Positions 9,330 through 20,798 of a stretch of 60,000 bases of DNA are shown piece by piece. The position numbers were made by a program, and so were the translations under genes. The stretch is from positions 16,099,001-16,159,000 of the forward strand of contig NC_092680.1 in assembly GCF_964355755.1 (NCBI RefSeq), given 5' to 3'. The notes below the pieces were generated by a model, which saw only the letters and a list, made by a program, of their open reading frames with translations, did not search any database and was not told where the DNA came from. The DNA comes from Antedon mediterranea. Lineage: Eukaryota > Echinodermata > Crinoidea > Comatulida > Antedonidae. Each line of letters opens with the position of its first letter. The stretch's first letter is position 1.

Positions 9330-10969
9330 GATGCTAGTCAAGTCGCCCCATCGCAAAGTCGCCCCATACAAAGTCGCCCCATACACAGTCGCCCCATCGC
9401 AAAGTCGCCCCAAAACAAAGTCGCCCTGACACAGTCGCCCCATTGCAAAGTCGCCCCATCGCAAAGTCGCCCCAACGCAAAGTCGCCCCATCGCAAAGTC
9501 GCCCCAACACAAAGTCGCCCCATCGCAAAGTCGCCCCAAAACGTTAAAAAATGGTTTAAAAGTGCGTAAAATGTCGCAATGATACACAAAATAACACGGA
9601 ACGTGTAGGCATAAAAGGGGAAGCCCCGCCATGTAGTCTCAGGTCACACGATCGGCACGCTCCCCAATAATCAGAGAGGAAGCCCCCAACTAATCACTCC
9701 GCGGTCGCACTAACGTGCTAGCTCTCACCAGAGGGAAACCCCGTAATTACTCCGCCGTTGTCGCACTACAACGCACCATCTGAAGATGGGGAAACCCCGT
9801 CGGAGTTTTACGCTGATATCAGTCGCGTTCGAAATCGGTGGTGTTTAATTTTGGTCGCGATAAAATGATGTTATACGATCTAGATTATTTTTACTTTGGT
9901 CGATGAATATTTATTATTATTAGGCCTATATTAATAATTGATTTTTGTATTTATAACGTAAATGATGACGTGCATGTGTATTCGTCGTACGTCCGTGTAC
10001 GTATTATTCCGTGCCTCTTCACTGTCTTGTTTATTAAAATTAAATAAACACCCGATATGAGGATATTTATTAGGCATGATAATTAGAATGTTCTATAACC
10101 AAAAGGGTTGAAAAGAATTTCTTCAGTAAAATGATCATTCTGCTGTTGAATAAAAAGCGACTCGCAATCTGAACATTCTCTGAAACCAATCGGAGCTGCT
10201 CCTTCTGGTATCTGTTTCCTTCTCACAGCTGCTACGTCTTTCTGCTGCCCGTCGGGGATTCCCCTTTTTAAAAAACACGCACACGATAATCATACTGTAC
10301 GATGGTTTTTCCATGGTCAAAATGTAGCGTTTTAATTTTACTAATATACCTGCATGTGTAAAACGATCATATCGGCGAAGAAATCCCCTTTTTTTTATTT
10401 CTTTATTTTGAAAAGTCATAATTAAAATTAAATAACTATAGGCACATAACTTGTCAATAAATGCAAAATCATCAATAAGTAGCCTATAAAACATTTATTG
10501 TCTTACAACGCTGTTATTGTTTTAACTACTGTAAATATACGAAGGCCTACTATTTATACACTTATTATATTATCCTAAAAAATGAGCTGGTATCCACGCG
10601 TAGGTTGAAGAAAGATTCGTAATTGTGGCTCTGGTAATTTTAAAATCATATTAAATTAACATTTTCGAAACTATAAATCAGGGATAATCTTTTCGAACTC
10701 TTTTTAGAACTTTCAAACAAGGGACTATTTTTTAATGATTTTTAAAAAGCACATCACTCCATTAGGCCTAAAACCTGTAAAATAAAAATTAAAACACAAA
10801 TTATGTATAGGCCTATAATAGGATAAACATTATAATGTATACGACATTTAGCGCGACCAAAGTAACAACGCAATCGATATCAAACGCAACCGCTATATGA
10901 TTAAAACAGCGTAGGCCTACTACTAGCGGCGGCACTTCCGAAATAAAACTGTGGGCGACTTTACGATGG
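9330..10969. mobile_element. Fold-back-like insertion with minisatellite end
   Basis: Comparison with the region upstream of Ig copy 1 shows that about 1.64 kb has been inserted between gcaat (9328) and the block at 10970. The left end is a run of 16-bp repeats (AGTCGCCCCATCGCAA). The right end (about 10951-10969) carries one such unit inverted (TGGGCGACTTTACGATGGGG), so the termini are inverted repeats of a tandem-repeat unit. The interior holds a diverged GC-rich repeat around 9610-9810 (gggaaaccccg motif) and a segment at about 10130-10300 related to 41590-41730. No transposase is visible. GGATGCT on the left and GGAGACGCT on the right may be a decayed target duplication. Confidence 0.65.
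9341..9541 (+). repeat. 16-bp minisatellite (AGTCGCCCCATCGCAA)n
   Basis: About a dozen units with small variants (catacaa, caacgcaa, caaaacaa). ORFs on both strands through it are artefacts of the repeat, encoding RPIAKSP- or GRLCDGATL-like runs. Confidence 0.9.
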
Positions 10970-11060
10970 GGAGACGCTTAGCTGACGTTACGAGTACAAA
11001 GAACATGGATTATAGAAAGGGTTACGTCACTTAACCTTACCCGCAATGAAATCCAACCAA
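10970..11060 (-). promoter_or_regulatory. Displaced upstream block of Ig copy 2
   Basis: Nearly identical to 7219-7309, with the same TGACGTAA element on the minus strand. It was presumably adjacent to Ig copy 2 until the fold-back-like element inserted between them. Homology to the copy 1 flank ends exactly at 11060. Confidence 0.45.
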
Positions 11061-11354
11061 CTAGACCGTGGGCTGATGCTCAAAATTGTGACTTGTCGTG
11101 GTGCCACCCCTGGCAGCTACCAAGTTTTTATATATAAAGTTGTAAAATAAAATTTAAAACATAAAACACCAACTCGCCATCGTCTTAAATAAACAGTTTT
11201 AATAAAAAACGATAAATTACGAAGAAAAATCAACAGTTAAATACCAACGGTTGGACCAATCACAATTAACCTCTCATATGTGAGAAACAATCTCATCCAA
11301 TGAGAAACGTTTTAACACAGCCGTGTGGCTCGGTTCATCGCGTCAATACAGAAA

Positions 11355-11541
11355 CATGGCTGCGTCGGATGATAAACAAACGTTTTTAGAGGAAGAAGAT
11401 GAGGAAAATACTCCAGATTATTGCTGTATGCACGTATCAAATTCCAAAGAAAAACTAATAAAATTAACTGGGAAAGGTTATGCGAAATTCAAAGAAATTC
11501 AAAGAATGCTGCTCACGTTGGAAGGTTCTGAATTGCCCTGA
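11355..11541 (+). CDS. Candidate first exon of the Cys/His-module gene
   Basis: ATG at 11355 opens a 61-residue frame, MAASDDKQTFLEEEDEENTP then DYCCMHVSNSKEKLIKLTGKGYAKFKEIQR, ending in TGA. The acidic start followed by a Cys-Cys-x-His motif resembles the N terminus of the invertebrate protein family to which the exons at 18312-19566 belong, from my recollection of that family. I could not define a donor that gives the phase required by the 18312 exon: a weak GT at about 11511 would fit, and the frame closes just before a GTAAAA at 11545. It is either exon 1 with a long intron over the satellite arrays, or a short separate or decayed exon. Confidence 0.4.
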
Positions 11542-11637
11542 AAAGTAAAATTGCATCATCCTTCGTGTTAATTCGAAGAATATGAGGCCACTAACACTAC
11601 TCCTAGTAGTAGTGAGCTATATTTCCTATACCATCCT

Positions 11638-11661
11638 GGCTAGTTGAGAATTCTCAACTAT
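11638..11661. repeat. Palindromic satellite junction, left
   Basis: A 24-base segment centred on a perfect palindrome (AGTTGAGAATTCTCAACT). Its exact reverse complement lies at 18264-18287. Both flanks match the 106-bp satellite in opposite orientations, so this is a head-to-head junction of diverged satellite units. Confidence 0.7.
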
Positions 11662-11984
11662 TTTATGTTTTTTTCTACCTTTCTGGAAAATGATATAATC
11701 CAAATTGTATTAATACTACCAGTAGTAAATATTTAGAAACACTTCCATACCTTCACTAATTTTAGTTGTTTGTAGTTTAAGACAATCTTAGTGATATTTA
11801 AATGAAAACAATACGATAAAAACTATTGTGTCTGTATTTTACAAGACTATGACTTCCGTATAACGTGCATTGTGGGTACTTAAATTTTTATAGAAAAGCT
11901 AGGGAATCCTAATTTAGTAGGCAGCATATGGGGGCGGGGCAACCAAACTTGCTCATCAAATCAAAGCACAGTAAAGCAAAGGAT

Positions 11985-13545
11985 AACATTAATGTACGAT
12001 CCAGTTTACCACTGTTCTCAACTATAGTAATTTTGGTATACTTGAGCACAGTGATAAGAATAGGATAAACTTAACAATATACAACAAATAATGTACGATC
12101 CCGTTTAACACTGTTCTCAACTATAGTCATTTTGGTATACTTGAGCACAGTGATAAGAATAGGATAAACTTAACAATATACAACAAATAACATTAATGTA
12201 CGATCCCGTTTAACACTGTTCTCAACTATAGTCATTTTGGTATAGGCCTACTTGAGCACAGTGATAAAGAATAGGATAAACTTAACAATATACAACAAAT
12301 AACATTAATGTACGATCCCGTTTAACACTGTTCTCAACTATAGTCATTTCGGTATACTTGAGCACAGTAGTAAAGAATAGGATAAACTTAACAATATACA
12401 ACAAATAACATTAATGTACGATCCAGTTTAACACTGTTCTCGACTATAGTCATGTTGGTATACTTGAGCAGCACAGTGATAAAGAATAGGATAAACTTAA
12501 CAATATACAACAAATAACATTAATGTACGATCCAGTTTAACACTGTTCTCGACTATAGTCATTTTGGTATACTTGAGCACAGTGATAAAGAATAGGATAA
12601 TAATATACAACAAATAACATTAATGTACGATCCAGTTTAACACTGTTCTCAACTATAGTCATTTTGGTATAATTGAGCACAGTGATAAAGAATAGGATAA
12701 ACTTAACAATATACAACAAATAACATCAATGTACGATCCCGTTTAACACTATTCTCGACTATAGTCATTTTGGTATACTTGAGCACAGTGATAAAGAATA
12801 GGATAAACTTAACAATATACAACAAAAAACATCAATGTACGATCCCGTTTAACACTGTTCCTCAACTATAGTCATTTTGGTATACTTGAGCACAGTGATA
12901 AGAATAGGATAAACTTAACAATATACAACAAATAACATTAATGTACGATCCTGTTTAACACTGTTCTCAACTATAGTCATTTTGGTATACTTGAGCACAG
13001 TGATAAGAATAGGATAAACTTAACAATATACAACAAATAACATTAATGTACGATCCCGTTTAACACTGTTCTCAACTATAGTCATTTTGGTATACTTGAG
13101 CACAGTGATAAAGAATAGGATAAACTTAACAATATACAACAAATAACATTAATGTACGATCCCGTTTAACACTGTTCTCAACTATAGTCATTTTGGTATA
13201 CTTGAGCACAGTAATAAAGAATAGGATAAAGTTAACAATATACAACAAATAACATTAATGTACGATCCCGTTTAACACTGTTCTCAACTATAGTCATTTT
13301 GGTATACTTGAGCACAGTGATAAGAATAGGATAAACTTAACAATATACAACAAATAACATTAATGTATGATCCCGTTTAACACTGTTCTCAACTATAGTC
13401 ATTTTGGTATACTTGAGCACAGTGATAAAGAATAGGATAAACTTAACAATATATAACAAATAACATTAATGTACGATCCCGTTTAATACTGTTATAAACT
13501 ATAGTCATTTGAGTATAATTAATCACAGATAAAGAATAAGATCAA
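11985..13545 (+). repeat. Satellite array, 106-bp unit, forward
   Basis: About 15 head-to-tail units. Starts of acaatatacaac at 13023 and 13129 give the 106-bp period. A conserved core reads TTCTCAACTATAGTCATTTT and TACTTGAGCACAGTGATAAA. Units differ by single bases and 1-bp indels. The same satellite in reverse orientation makes up 16615-17970, so the two arrays form a large interrupted inverted repeat. ORFs through it are artefacts. Confidence 0.95.
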
Positions 13546-13976
13546 CTTTAATACTATTTATTAAATAAAAAAAATAATTCTATATTAACACACATTATTT
13601 ACATATACTTTCACTGCTGATTTCTGGTATAAACAGGACATAGGCCTATACATGGCTGCAGTCGCGTGCTCAAATTTGAGTTGGTGTTTACCGACCGACC
13701 GACCGACAGAGTGAGCTGTAGAGTCGCGTTTGCACGCTACTAAAAAGTTCACAAAAATCGTAGGACGGGCACAGGGGAGTTTGTTCGAAACTCCAACCCC
13801 TCCCCTGGCTATGCGTTTAGATTTTTTATGCCTCCTTTACAAACCAAGATTATTAGAATACTATTAGGAGGATCAAACACAATTCTTGTTGCCAGATTTC
13901 ATTGACATTACAGGTATGAAGTCTATCAATATACCGCTTAATACAATACTTGTTGAGGCCATATCCATCTATACAT
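13546..13976. other. Spacer with GGTC-repeat element
   Basis: No gene is seen. At about 13640-13740 the dispersed GGTC element appears in reverse orientation (catggctgcagtcgcgtgctc, then a run of CCGA). It abuts the end of the forward satellite array. Confidence 0.5.
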
Positions 13977-15230
13977 TTTAGTGTTATTCCACTTTAAAAA
14001 AGTCGATTTATATCAATACTCATCAACATACGATATAACGATAGAATTTATTGCAACTTGTCCATATCATATTCATCTACAAATAAAGTGTCTATTACCG
14101 TACTTTTAAAAATCTATTTATATCAATACCCATCAACGTATGTACGTGTGCATATTATATATACAAAAATATATACATCAACATAAATGTCATATCATCT
14201 ACAGTCATTAGTGTTATTTCACTTTTAATATTAGTAAATCCAAAGGCAAAATACTGAAATAATAACAATGCTGTGGTCTCAATGGAGACACAAAAAAAGA
14301 AGCAAAAAGCTAAATCAAAACGATAAAGTAAAACAGCCAGAAAAGTTAGCAGAGTTTTCGGGCAACACTCGCCCTTCATCAGTGCAAGTGAGGGTACTTG
14401 GACAAGATAGTGTTATTTAACGTTTAGTCGATTTATATCAATATACTCATCAACATATGTACGTGCAATTCATGTCTACAATCAATAGTGTTAATTCCAC
14501 TTTTAAAAGTCGATTTATATCAATATACTCATCAACATATGTACGTGTCCACGTCATATTCATCTATAAATATTAGTGTTATTTCACTTTTAGAAGATTT
14601 ATCAATATACTCATCAATAAATGTATTTGTCCACGTCATATTCATTTACAAATCAGTGTTATTTCACGTTTCGAAGTCAATTATATCAATAGGCCTATAG
14701 GCCTACTCATCAACATATGTACATGCAATTCACGTCATATTCATATATGATCAATAATGTACAACTAATAGTGTTATTTCACTTTTAAAAGTCGATTTAT
14801 ATCAATATAGGCCTACTCAACAATAAATGTTCATAAATAAAATATTCATCTACAATCAATAGTGTTATTTCACTTTTAAAAGTCGATTTATATCAATATA
14901 TACTCATCAACATTATGTACCGTACGTGTCCACGTCATATTCATCTACAAATATTAGTGTTATTTCACTTTTAAAAGTCGATTTATATCAATACTCATCA
15001 ATATATGTACGTGTCCACGTCATATTCATCTACAAATATTAGTGTTATTTCAATTTTAAAGGCGATTTATATCAATATACTATACTCATCAACATAATGT
15101 ACGTGCAATTCACGTCATATTTATCTACAATCATTGGTGTTAATTCCACTTTTAAAGTCGATTTATATCAATTACTTATGAACATGTACGTGTCCGCGTC
15201 ATATTCATCTAAAAATATTATAGTGTTATT
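13977..15230 (+). repeat. 87-bp tandem repeat
   Basis: About a dozen diverged units built on GTGTTATTTCACTTTTAAAA, gtcgatttatatcaatatactcatcaa and tgtacgtgtccacgtcatattcatctaca. The block is interrupted at about 14230-14400 by a segment shared with 16100-16235. Single and double TAGGCCTA gains distinguish some units (14690-14705, 14808-14815). Confidence 0.85.
14230..14400. repeat. Dispersed repeat inserted in the 87-bp array
   Basis: About 130 bases (aaatccaaaggcaaa..., aaaacgataaagtaaa, cagccagaaaagt) match 16100-16235. The segment ends with cgggcaacactcgcccttcatcagtgc, a small GC-rich hairpin. It is probably a fragment of a short retroelement. Confidence 0.55.
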
Positions 15231-15231
15231 A

Positions 15232-15440
15232 TGTTTTTCATATTATCACTGTGCTCAAGTATATGAAAATGACTATAGTTGAGAACAGTGTTAAACGGGA
15301 TCGTACATTGATGTTATTTGTTGTATATTGTTAAGTTTATCCTATTCTTTACCACTGTGCTCAAGTATACCAAAATGACTATAGTTGAGAACAGCGTTAA
15401 ACGGGATCGTACATTAATGTTATTTGTTGTATATTGTTAA
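15232..15440 (-). repeat. Two isolated reverse satellite units
   Basis: Two copies of the 106-bp satellite in the same orientation as the 16.6-18.0 kb array, separated from it by about 1.2 kb of other repeats. That intervening block may have inserted into a once continuous reverse array. Confidence 0.85.
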
Positions 15441-16614
15441 GTCAATTCAATTCAACGTAAACATTTATTTTCTTTCTTTCAATCAATAATAAAACAAATG
15501 AATAAGGTATTAAAAAAAAGTAAGTACGAGTTACAAATAATACATTTCATTAATATAATATATAAACACGACAGGCAAAGAACATTAGTTCTAAACCGCC
15601 CGGTGATATACTGAAATTTTAATTAATTAATTTGAAACGATAAAGATGAGGAAATATAATATAAATATATAGCCTATATAGACTATTTTTAGTTACACAC
15701 ATATATAAACATACATATTCATATATATAAACAGATCAGGCAAAGAACATTAACATTAATTTAATTATTTTATTTATTTATATATATATGTATATATGTA
15801 CACACACACATATATATATATGAATATATATATATATATATATACATACACATACACACATATACATATATACATACATACATACACACAAATTCATCAG
15901 ACAATAAACATTAATTCTAAACAGCCCGGCGATATACTGAAATGTTAATTAATTAATTTGAAACGATAAAGATGAGGAAATATAATATAAATATATAGCC
16001 TATATAGACTATTTTCAGTTACATATATATATAAATATACAATATTTATATATAAACAAATCAGGCAAAGAACATATAAATATATATATACAAATATATA
16101 TAAATCCAAAGGCAAATTACTGAAAAAAATGACAATGCTGTGGGTATCAGTGGCTGGATCTCAATGGAGATACAAAAAAAGCGAAAAACTAAATCAAAAC
16201 GATAAAGTAAACAGCCAGAAAAGTAAGCAGAGCTATATACATACACACACACACATACATATATACAAATCAATTGTGTTGCATAGCACTGTGTAAATTA
16301 TATATAAATAAATAAATAATTTAATTTTTTTTTAAATATTGATAACTTCAAATAATACCTTATATAAAAAGAACAGCAACATGTGGAAAAAAAGATGGCA
16401 ATCCATGAAAGGCAAGCCTGTGATGTGGAAGCCCACACAATGAAGTAATAAATAAGTTAGACAGAACAACAAACACACAGGTACAGAACAAACTTACAGG
16501 ACACGAATCACAACACAAACAGAACATGCACAGACACACCCGAACACACATCACCAGGGGAAAACATTAATATTTAGAAATGAGGAAAGATTTGAATGTT
16601 TTATTGAATAAAAA
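15441..16614. repeat. LINE-tail-like start, then duplicated AT-rich and TA/CA repeats
   Basis: It begins with AATTCAATTCAACGTAAACA, like the tail of the LINE at 53 kb in minus orientation. It then holds a direct duplication: about 135 bases at 15567-15705 recur at 15895-16030 (cccgg.gatatactgaaat, gaaacgataaagatgaggaa). TA/CA microsatellites (about 15775-15890) lie between them. A copy of the 14230 repeat is at 16100-16235, and a CA-rich single-strand-biased tract lies at about 16370-16560. No gene seen. Confidence 0.6.
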
Positions 16615-17970
16615 TTTAGTCTATCCTATTCTTTATCACTGTGCTCAACAAGTATACCAAAATTACTATAGTCGAGAACAGTGTTAAACGGGATCGTACA
16701 TTGATGTTATTTGTTGTATATTGGTAAGTTTATCCTCTTTATCACTGTGCTCAAGTATACCAAAATGACTATAGTTGAGAACAGTGTTAAACGGGATCGT
16801 GTACATTAATGTTATTTGTTGTATATTGTGCTCAAGTATACCAAAATGACTATAGTTGAGAACAGTGGTAAACGGGATCGTACATTAATGTTATTTGTTG
16901 TATATTGTTAAGTTTATCCTATTCTTTATCACTGTGCTCAAGTATACCAAAATGACTATAGTTGAGAACAGTGTTAAACTGGATCGTACATTAATGTTAT
17001 TTGTTGTATATTGTTAAGATTGTCCTATTCTTTATCACTGTGCTCAAGTATACCAAAATGACTATAGTTGATAACAGTGTTAAATGGAATCGTGTCGTAC
17101 ATTAATGTTTTTTTATGTATATTATTAAGTTTATCCTATTCTTTATCACTGTGCTCAAGTATACCAAAATGACTATAGTTGAGAACAGTGTTAAACGGGA
17201 TCGTACATTAATGTTATTTGTTTATATTGTTAAGTTTATCCTATTCTTTATCACTGTGTTCAAGTATACCAAAATTATAGTTGAGAACAGTGTTAAACGG
17301 GATCGTACATTAATGTTATTTGTTGTATATTGTTAAGTTTATCCTATTCTTTATCACTGTGCTCAAGTATACCAAAATTATTATAGTTGAGAACAGTGTT
17401 AAACGGGATCATACATTAATGTTATTTGTTGTATATTGTTAAGTTTATCCTATTCTTTATTACTGTGCTCTAGTATACCAAAATGACTATAGTTGAGAAC
17501 AGTGTTCAACGGGATCGTACATTGATGTTATTTGTTGTATATTGTTAAGTTTATCCTATTCTTTATCACTGTGCTCAAGTATACCAAAATGACTATAGTT
17601 GAGAACAGTGTTAAACGAGATCATACATTAATGTTATTTGTTGTATATTGTTAAGTTTATCCTATTCTTTATCACTGTGCTCAAGTATACAAAAATTACT
17701 ATAGTTGAGAACAGTGTTAAACGGGATCGTACATTGATTGTTGTATATTGTTAAGTTTATCCTATTCTTTATCACTGTGCTCAAGTACACCAAAATGGCT
17801 ATAGTTGAGAACAGTGTTGAACGGGATCGTACATTAATGTTATTTGTTGTATATTGTTAAGTTTATCCTATTCTTTATCAATGCGCTCAAGTATACCAAA
17901 ATGACTATAGTTGAGAACAGTGTTAAACTACATTGTTCATTAAAGTTATTTGTTGTATATTGTTAAGTGT
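16615..17970 (-). repeat. Satellite array, 106-bp unit, reverse
   Basis: About 13 units of the satellite seen at 11985-13545, in the opposite orientation (CACTGTGCTCAAGTATACCA, gactatagttgagaacagtg). Some units lack 10-20 bases, for example at about 16828 and 17740. Together with the forward array it makes an inverted repeat with arms of more than 1.3 kb. Confidence 0.95.
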
Positions 17971-18263
17971 ATTCTTTACTCTTATTAATTGTACTAAATT
18001 ATTAAAAGAAACAGTAGTAAGCATAACATTTCCCCACTCCTACATTAGCATGGTAGGACATTGTAATGGTCGCAGGTGGCTCAACTTAATTACTGCAATG
18101 GGATGGACATGGTCCTACTACCAACTTACCATCCAATAGGATTCCAGTAAATTTCCTTTACTACCAATCAGAATTCAGTAATTAAATGACCATTTAAGTT
18201 AACAAGGAAATCAGCCTATCCCATTATACCGGTAGGCTTCGTCGTACAGACGTACTGCGGTAA

Positions 18264-18287
18264 TAGTTGAGAATTCTCAACTAGCCA
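18264..18287. repeat. Palindromic satellite junction, right
   Basis: Exact reverse complement of 11638-11661, again centred on GAATTC with diverged satellite sequence on both sides in opposite orientations. It lies just before the exon at 18312. Confidence 0.7.
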
Positions 18288-18311
18288 ATTTGGTATATTT
18301 TATATACCTGT

Positions 18312-19566
18312 AGTAGTACTACCGCCGACGAAGACGAAGAAGGACCGTCTACTAGCACTGCTAGTTTGACGTCTAGGTCAAGAAAAAGGTTAGAATTTTC
18401 TTTGTCTGTATTTTAAAACTATGCTAGATTGTTCGCTTATAGCTTTATATCGATTTATACGCTAGTGTAGCTAGCTAAAGCAAATTAACGCCGATCGAAA
18501 GCGAGGCAAGAAGGCTATGCTTGCCTCTACTTTAGAGGGCCTAGCCTAGGCTAGGTCTAGGCTAGGCGAAGTTTCTAGCTAGAATTCCGAATCGGAGCCT
18601 AGGGCCTTAGACTATGAATTCCGATTGTAATGTCCGATTCTTTTGGTATTGTCAACTGTCTACACACTAGATATTCAAATAACACAGTGTTGTTACATTG
18701 TTTTTTTGTAGGAATAAAAGTGGTGGGATTCCTGGATACCACACTGAGTGTTATTCCAACTTCTGCAATATTACTAAGATTAAACGAGCTGAAGCACGGG
18801 ACTTAAAGTGGAAAGGTAAGTTTCAGAATATATAATAATATTAATAATAATGTCAAGCACCTATTGCCAAGGCATCTAAGCGAATAAAAATGAAAGGAAA
18901 AGAAAATATCTGTGAAAAGTATAACTGTACTCAACTGGTAAAATGTGTTCATTCATCGGCAACTTGCCTTTATTATTCCTAAATTCATCCTTTAGTTTCA
19001 TTCCTACTCCTTTAACTGTCATTGTAATTTAGTATCTGGTCACATAGACACTGTAGCAATAAATATTAATTATTGAACACTATTCTTTCAAAGCACAAGA
19101 AGTTTTGGAACCTAGTCCAAATGTTGAGGAAATTGCAGGTGATGAACACAACACAGCACAAGCTTCCAAGATTCTTTTGCGATCTATGATGCCTGAAGAC
19201 CGTCCACGTGTTGATCGTGCACATGTGTTGCCACCGATATGTATTATTTGTAAGCGTGTACAATATGCAACTAACAACATTTCAAGAAAGCGCAGAGTGG
19301 AGAAGTTGGTGCAGTGTGAGACCATTGATGGAGGATGTTTAAAAACAGCAGAAACGCTAAAAAAGGATCAAGAAATGCTGTTAAAAATCCACGATAAAGA
19401 TTTGGTAGCTATTGAAGCTAAGTATCACCGATCGTGCTACTTAAAATACACAAGAGTATGTAGACGCTACAGTCGAACTGAAAACCCAGAAGTGGATCTG
19501 TACTGTCAATCTGTTATTGAGCAGATAATCATTAAAGATAACCAAATTTCATTATTTGCCAAATAG
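18312..19566 (+). CDS. Cys/His-module protein, three exons (18312-18388, 18712-18815, 19094-19566)
   Basis: Three exons join in consistent phase. Exon a (after acctgtag) encodes a Ser/Thr/Glu linker, ADEDEEGPSTSTASLTSRSR, and leaves two bases at its donor (aaaag/gttaga). Exon b (after tttttttgtag) restores the frame with RNKSGGIPGYHTECYSNF and ends aaag/gtaagt. Exon c (after ttctttcaaag) reads through a CIICKR...C...C...AEAKYHRSCYLKYTR-like module (here AIEAKYHRSCYLKY) to a TAG at 19564. The H-x-x-C-Y motifs in b and c and the C-x-x-C in c suggest two zinc-binding modules. I know this module from large sets of uncharacterised invertebrate proteins, often repeat-associated; the function is unknown. 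AATAAA signals follow at about 19662-19690. A decayed relative lies at 45970-46950 on the minus strand. The 5' end is uncertain; 11355-11541 is a candidate. Confidence 0.7.
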
Positions 19567-20209
19567 AATATCCTGTAATAATATATGCAATATCCAAGTC
19601 AAATTTATTAATTTTGTGATAATTGTAACTTGGTATATAGTATTTATGTTACCAAGTCTCTAATAAATGTGATGAGTATATAAATAAAGGTTGTCTATAG
19701 TATTTTACAATTATTATACACAATACATTGACATAAAAATCATCTTTATGTTTGTTCTTTAAAATTGATATAAAATAATCCTTTTCAATCACGTTTCCAC
19801 TCAATTTTATAATTTATAACGTTTTGATACAAAATCAACAACTTCCAATGTAATATAATACAGTATCTGTGGTACTGCTATGTCTTACTACTGTATTACT
19901 ATACAGACAGGTACAGTATTGTGAGCTTATTTAATTTATAAAAATGCGCCCTCTATTGGCAAACATAGATATTGTATAATGCAAAAGAATAGGGAGTTTT
20001 ACATTTTGGCAATAGAGGGCGCATGTTTTTAATTAATAATCTTAAAATCGTTCTAATTAATTAATGTGCAACTTTTTTCACTGGCGAGTTTGGTTTTTAT
20101 GATATGATATATGTGTAGAACAATTCTACAAAAGATGAGGTATCTGCCAGAGGGTCACCACGAAACTCAAAAACTAAGCCACTTTTCAGTGTTCAGCCCA
20201 CGGCCTAAA
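19567..20209. other. Intergenic, contains a small palindromic MITE
   Basis: The 3' UTR and polyadenylation region of the preceding gene. It is followed at about 19943-20025 by a roughly 80-bp fold-back sequence with inverted ends ATGCGCCCTCTATTGGCAAA / TTTGGCAATAGAGGGCGCAT. No coding sequence is supported. Confidence 0.65.
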
Positions 20210-20798
20210 CGACAAATAACATATTTTATAACTATCATCACTTTTTGGATTAACAACTTTCAATCGATTGATATACAACAACATGGCATACATAGGCCTT
20301 TGTTAATGGTTATTAACCGTGATTACATTTTTTTTGTATTAAATTACATTAAGTTCGGATCTTCAGGATGAGCTAAATAATGTGTTACATTGAAATCTAA
20401 TTATGATAAATTGTTGTTTCCCTATATTTTAAACTGTTTACTAGACACAATGTAATACAGAGTAGGATTATTATTATTTAGCCTCATAGAAATAACAAGT
20501 GACAGTACAGTAGGTGTCATAAGTCAGTAAATGTAACACCCGATTCTGCTACTGTCAATAGGTATGTAGGCTATCTGTATAACAATCAGCAAGTGTATGC
20601 TGTCTGCATAAATGCTGTACTTTTAACATACATATATTATAGAGTATTATCTATGAAACAAGTAGAGTAAAATATCAATGTATCTCGATTGAGTTTGTTG
20701 GTCGTTTTGTCCGTACATTTTACACAATGTATTTAAGTATTTCAAATTGACTATAGTTAAGTTAACTAATGTAAAATAAATTATATTAGATTCTGAAT
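20210..20798. repeat. 3' flank of Ig copy 3, duplicate of 7310-7887
   Basis: Near-identical to 7310-7887. Compared with that copy it has small gains, a TAGGCTA at 20567-20573 where the other has TA, and ataggc near 20290. This marks the downstream limit of the recent duplication shared by Ig copies 2 and 3. Confidence 0.85.

Noticed and set aside
9297-9632. Several ORFs over the TCGCCCC minisatellite
   Set aside because: Open frames on both strands are produced by the 16-bp repeat and encode only repeat-derived peptides.
9341-18000. CRISPR-like array
   Set aside because: The repeats are contiguous satellites or minisatellites without unique spacers, in a eukaryotic context.
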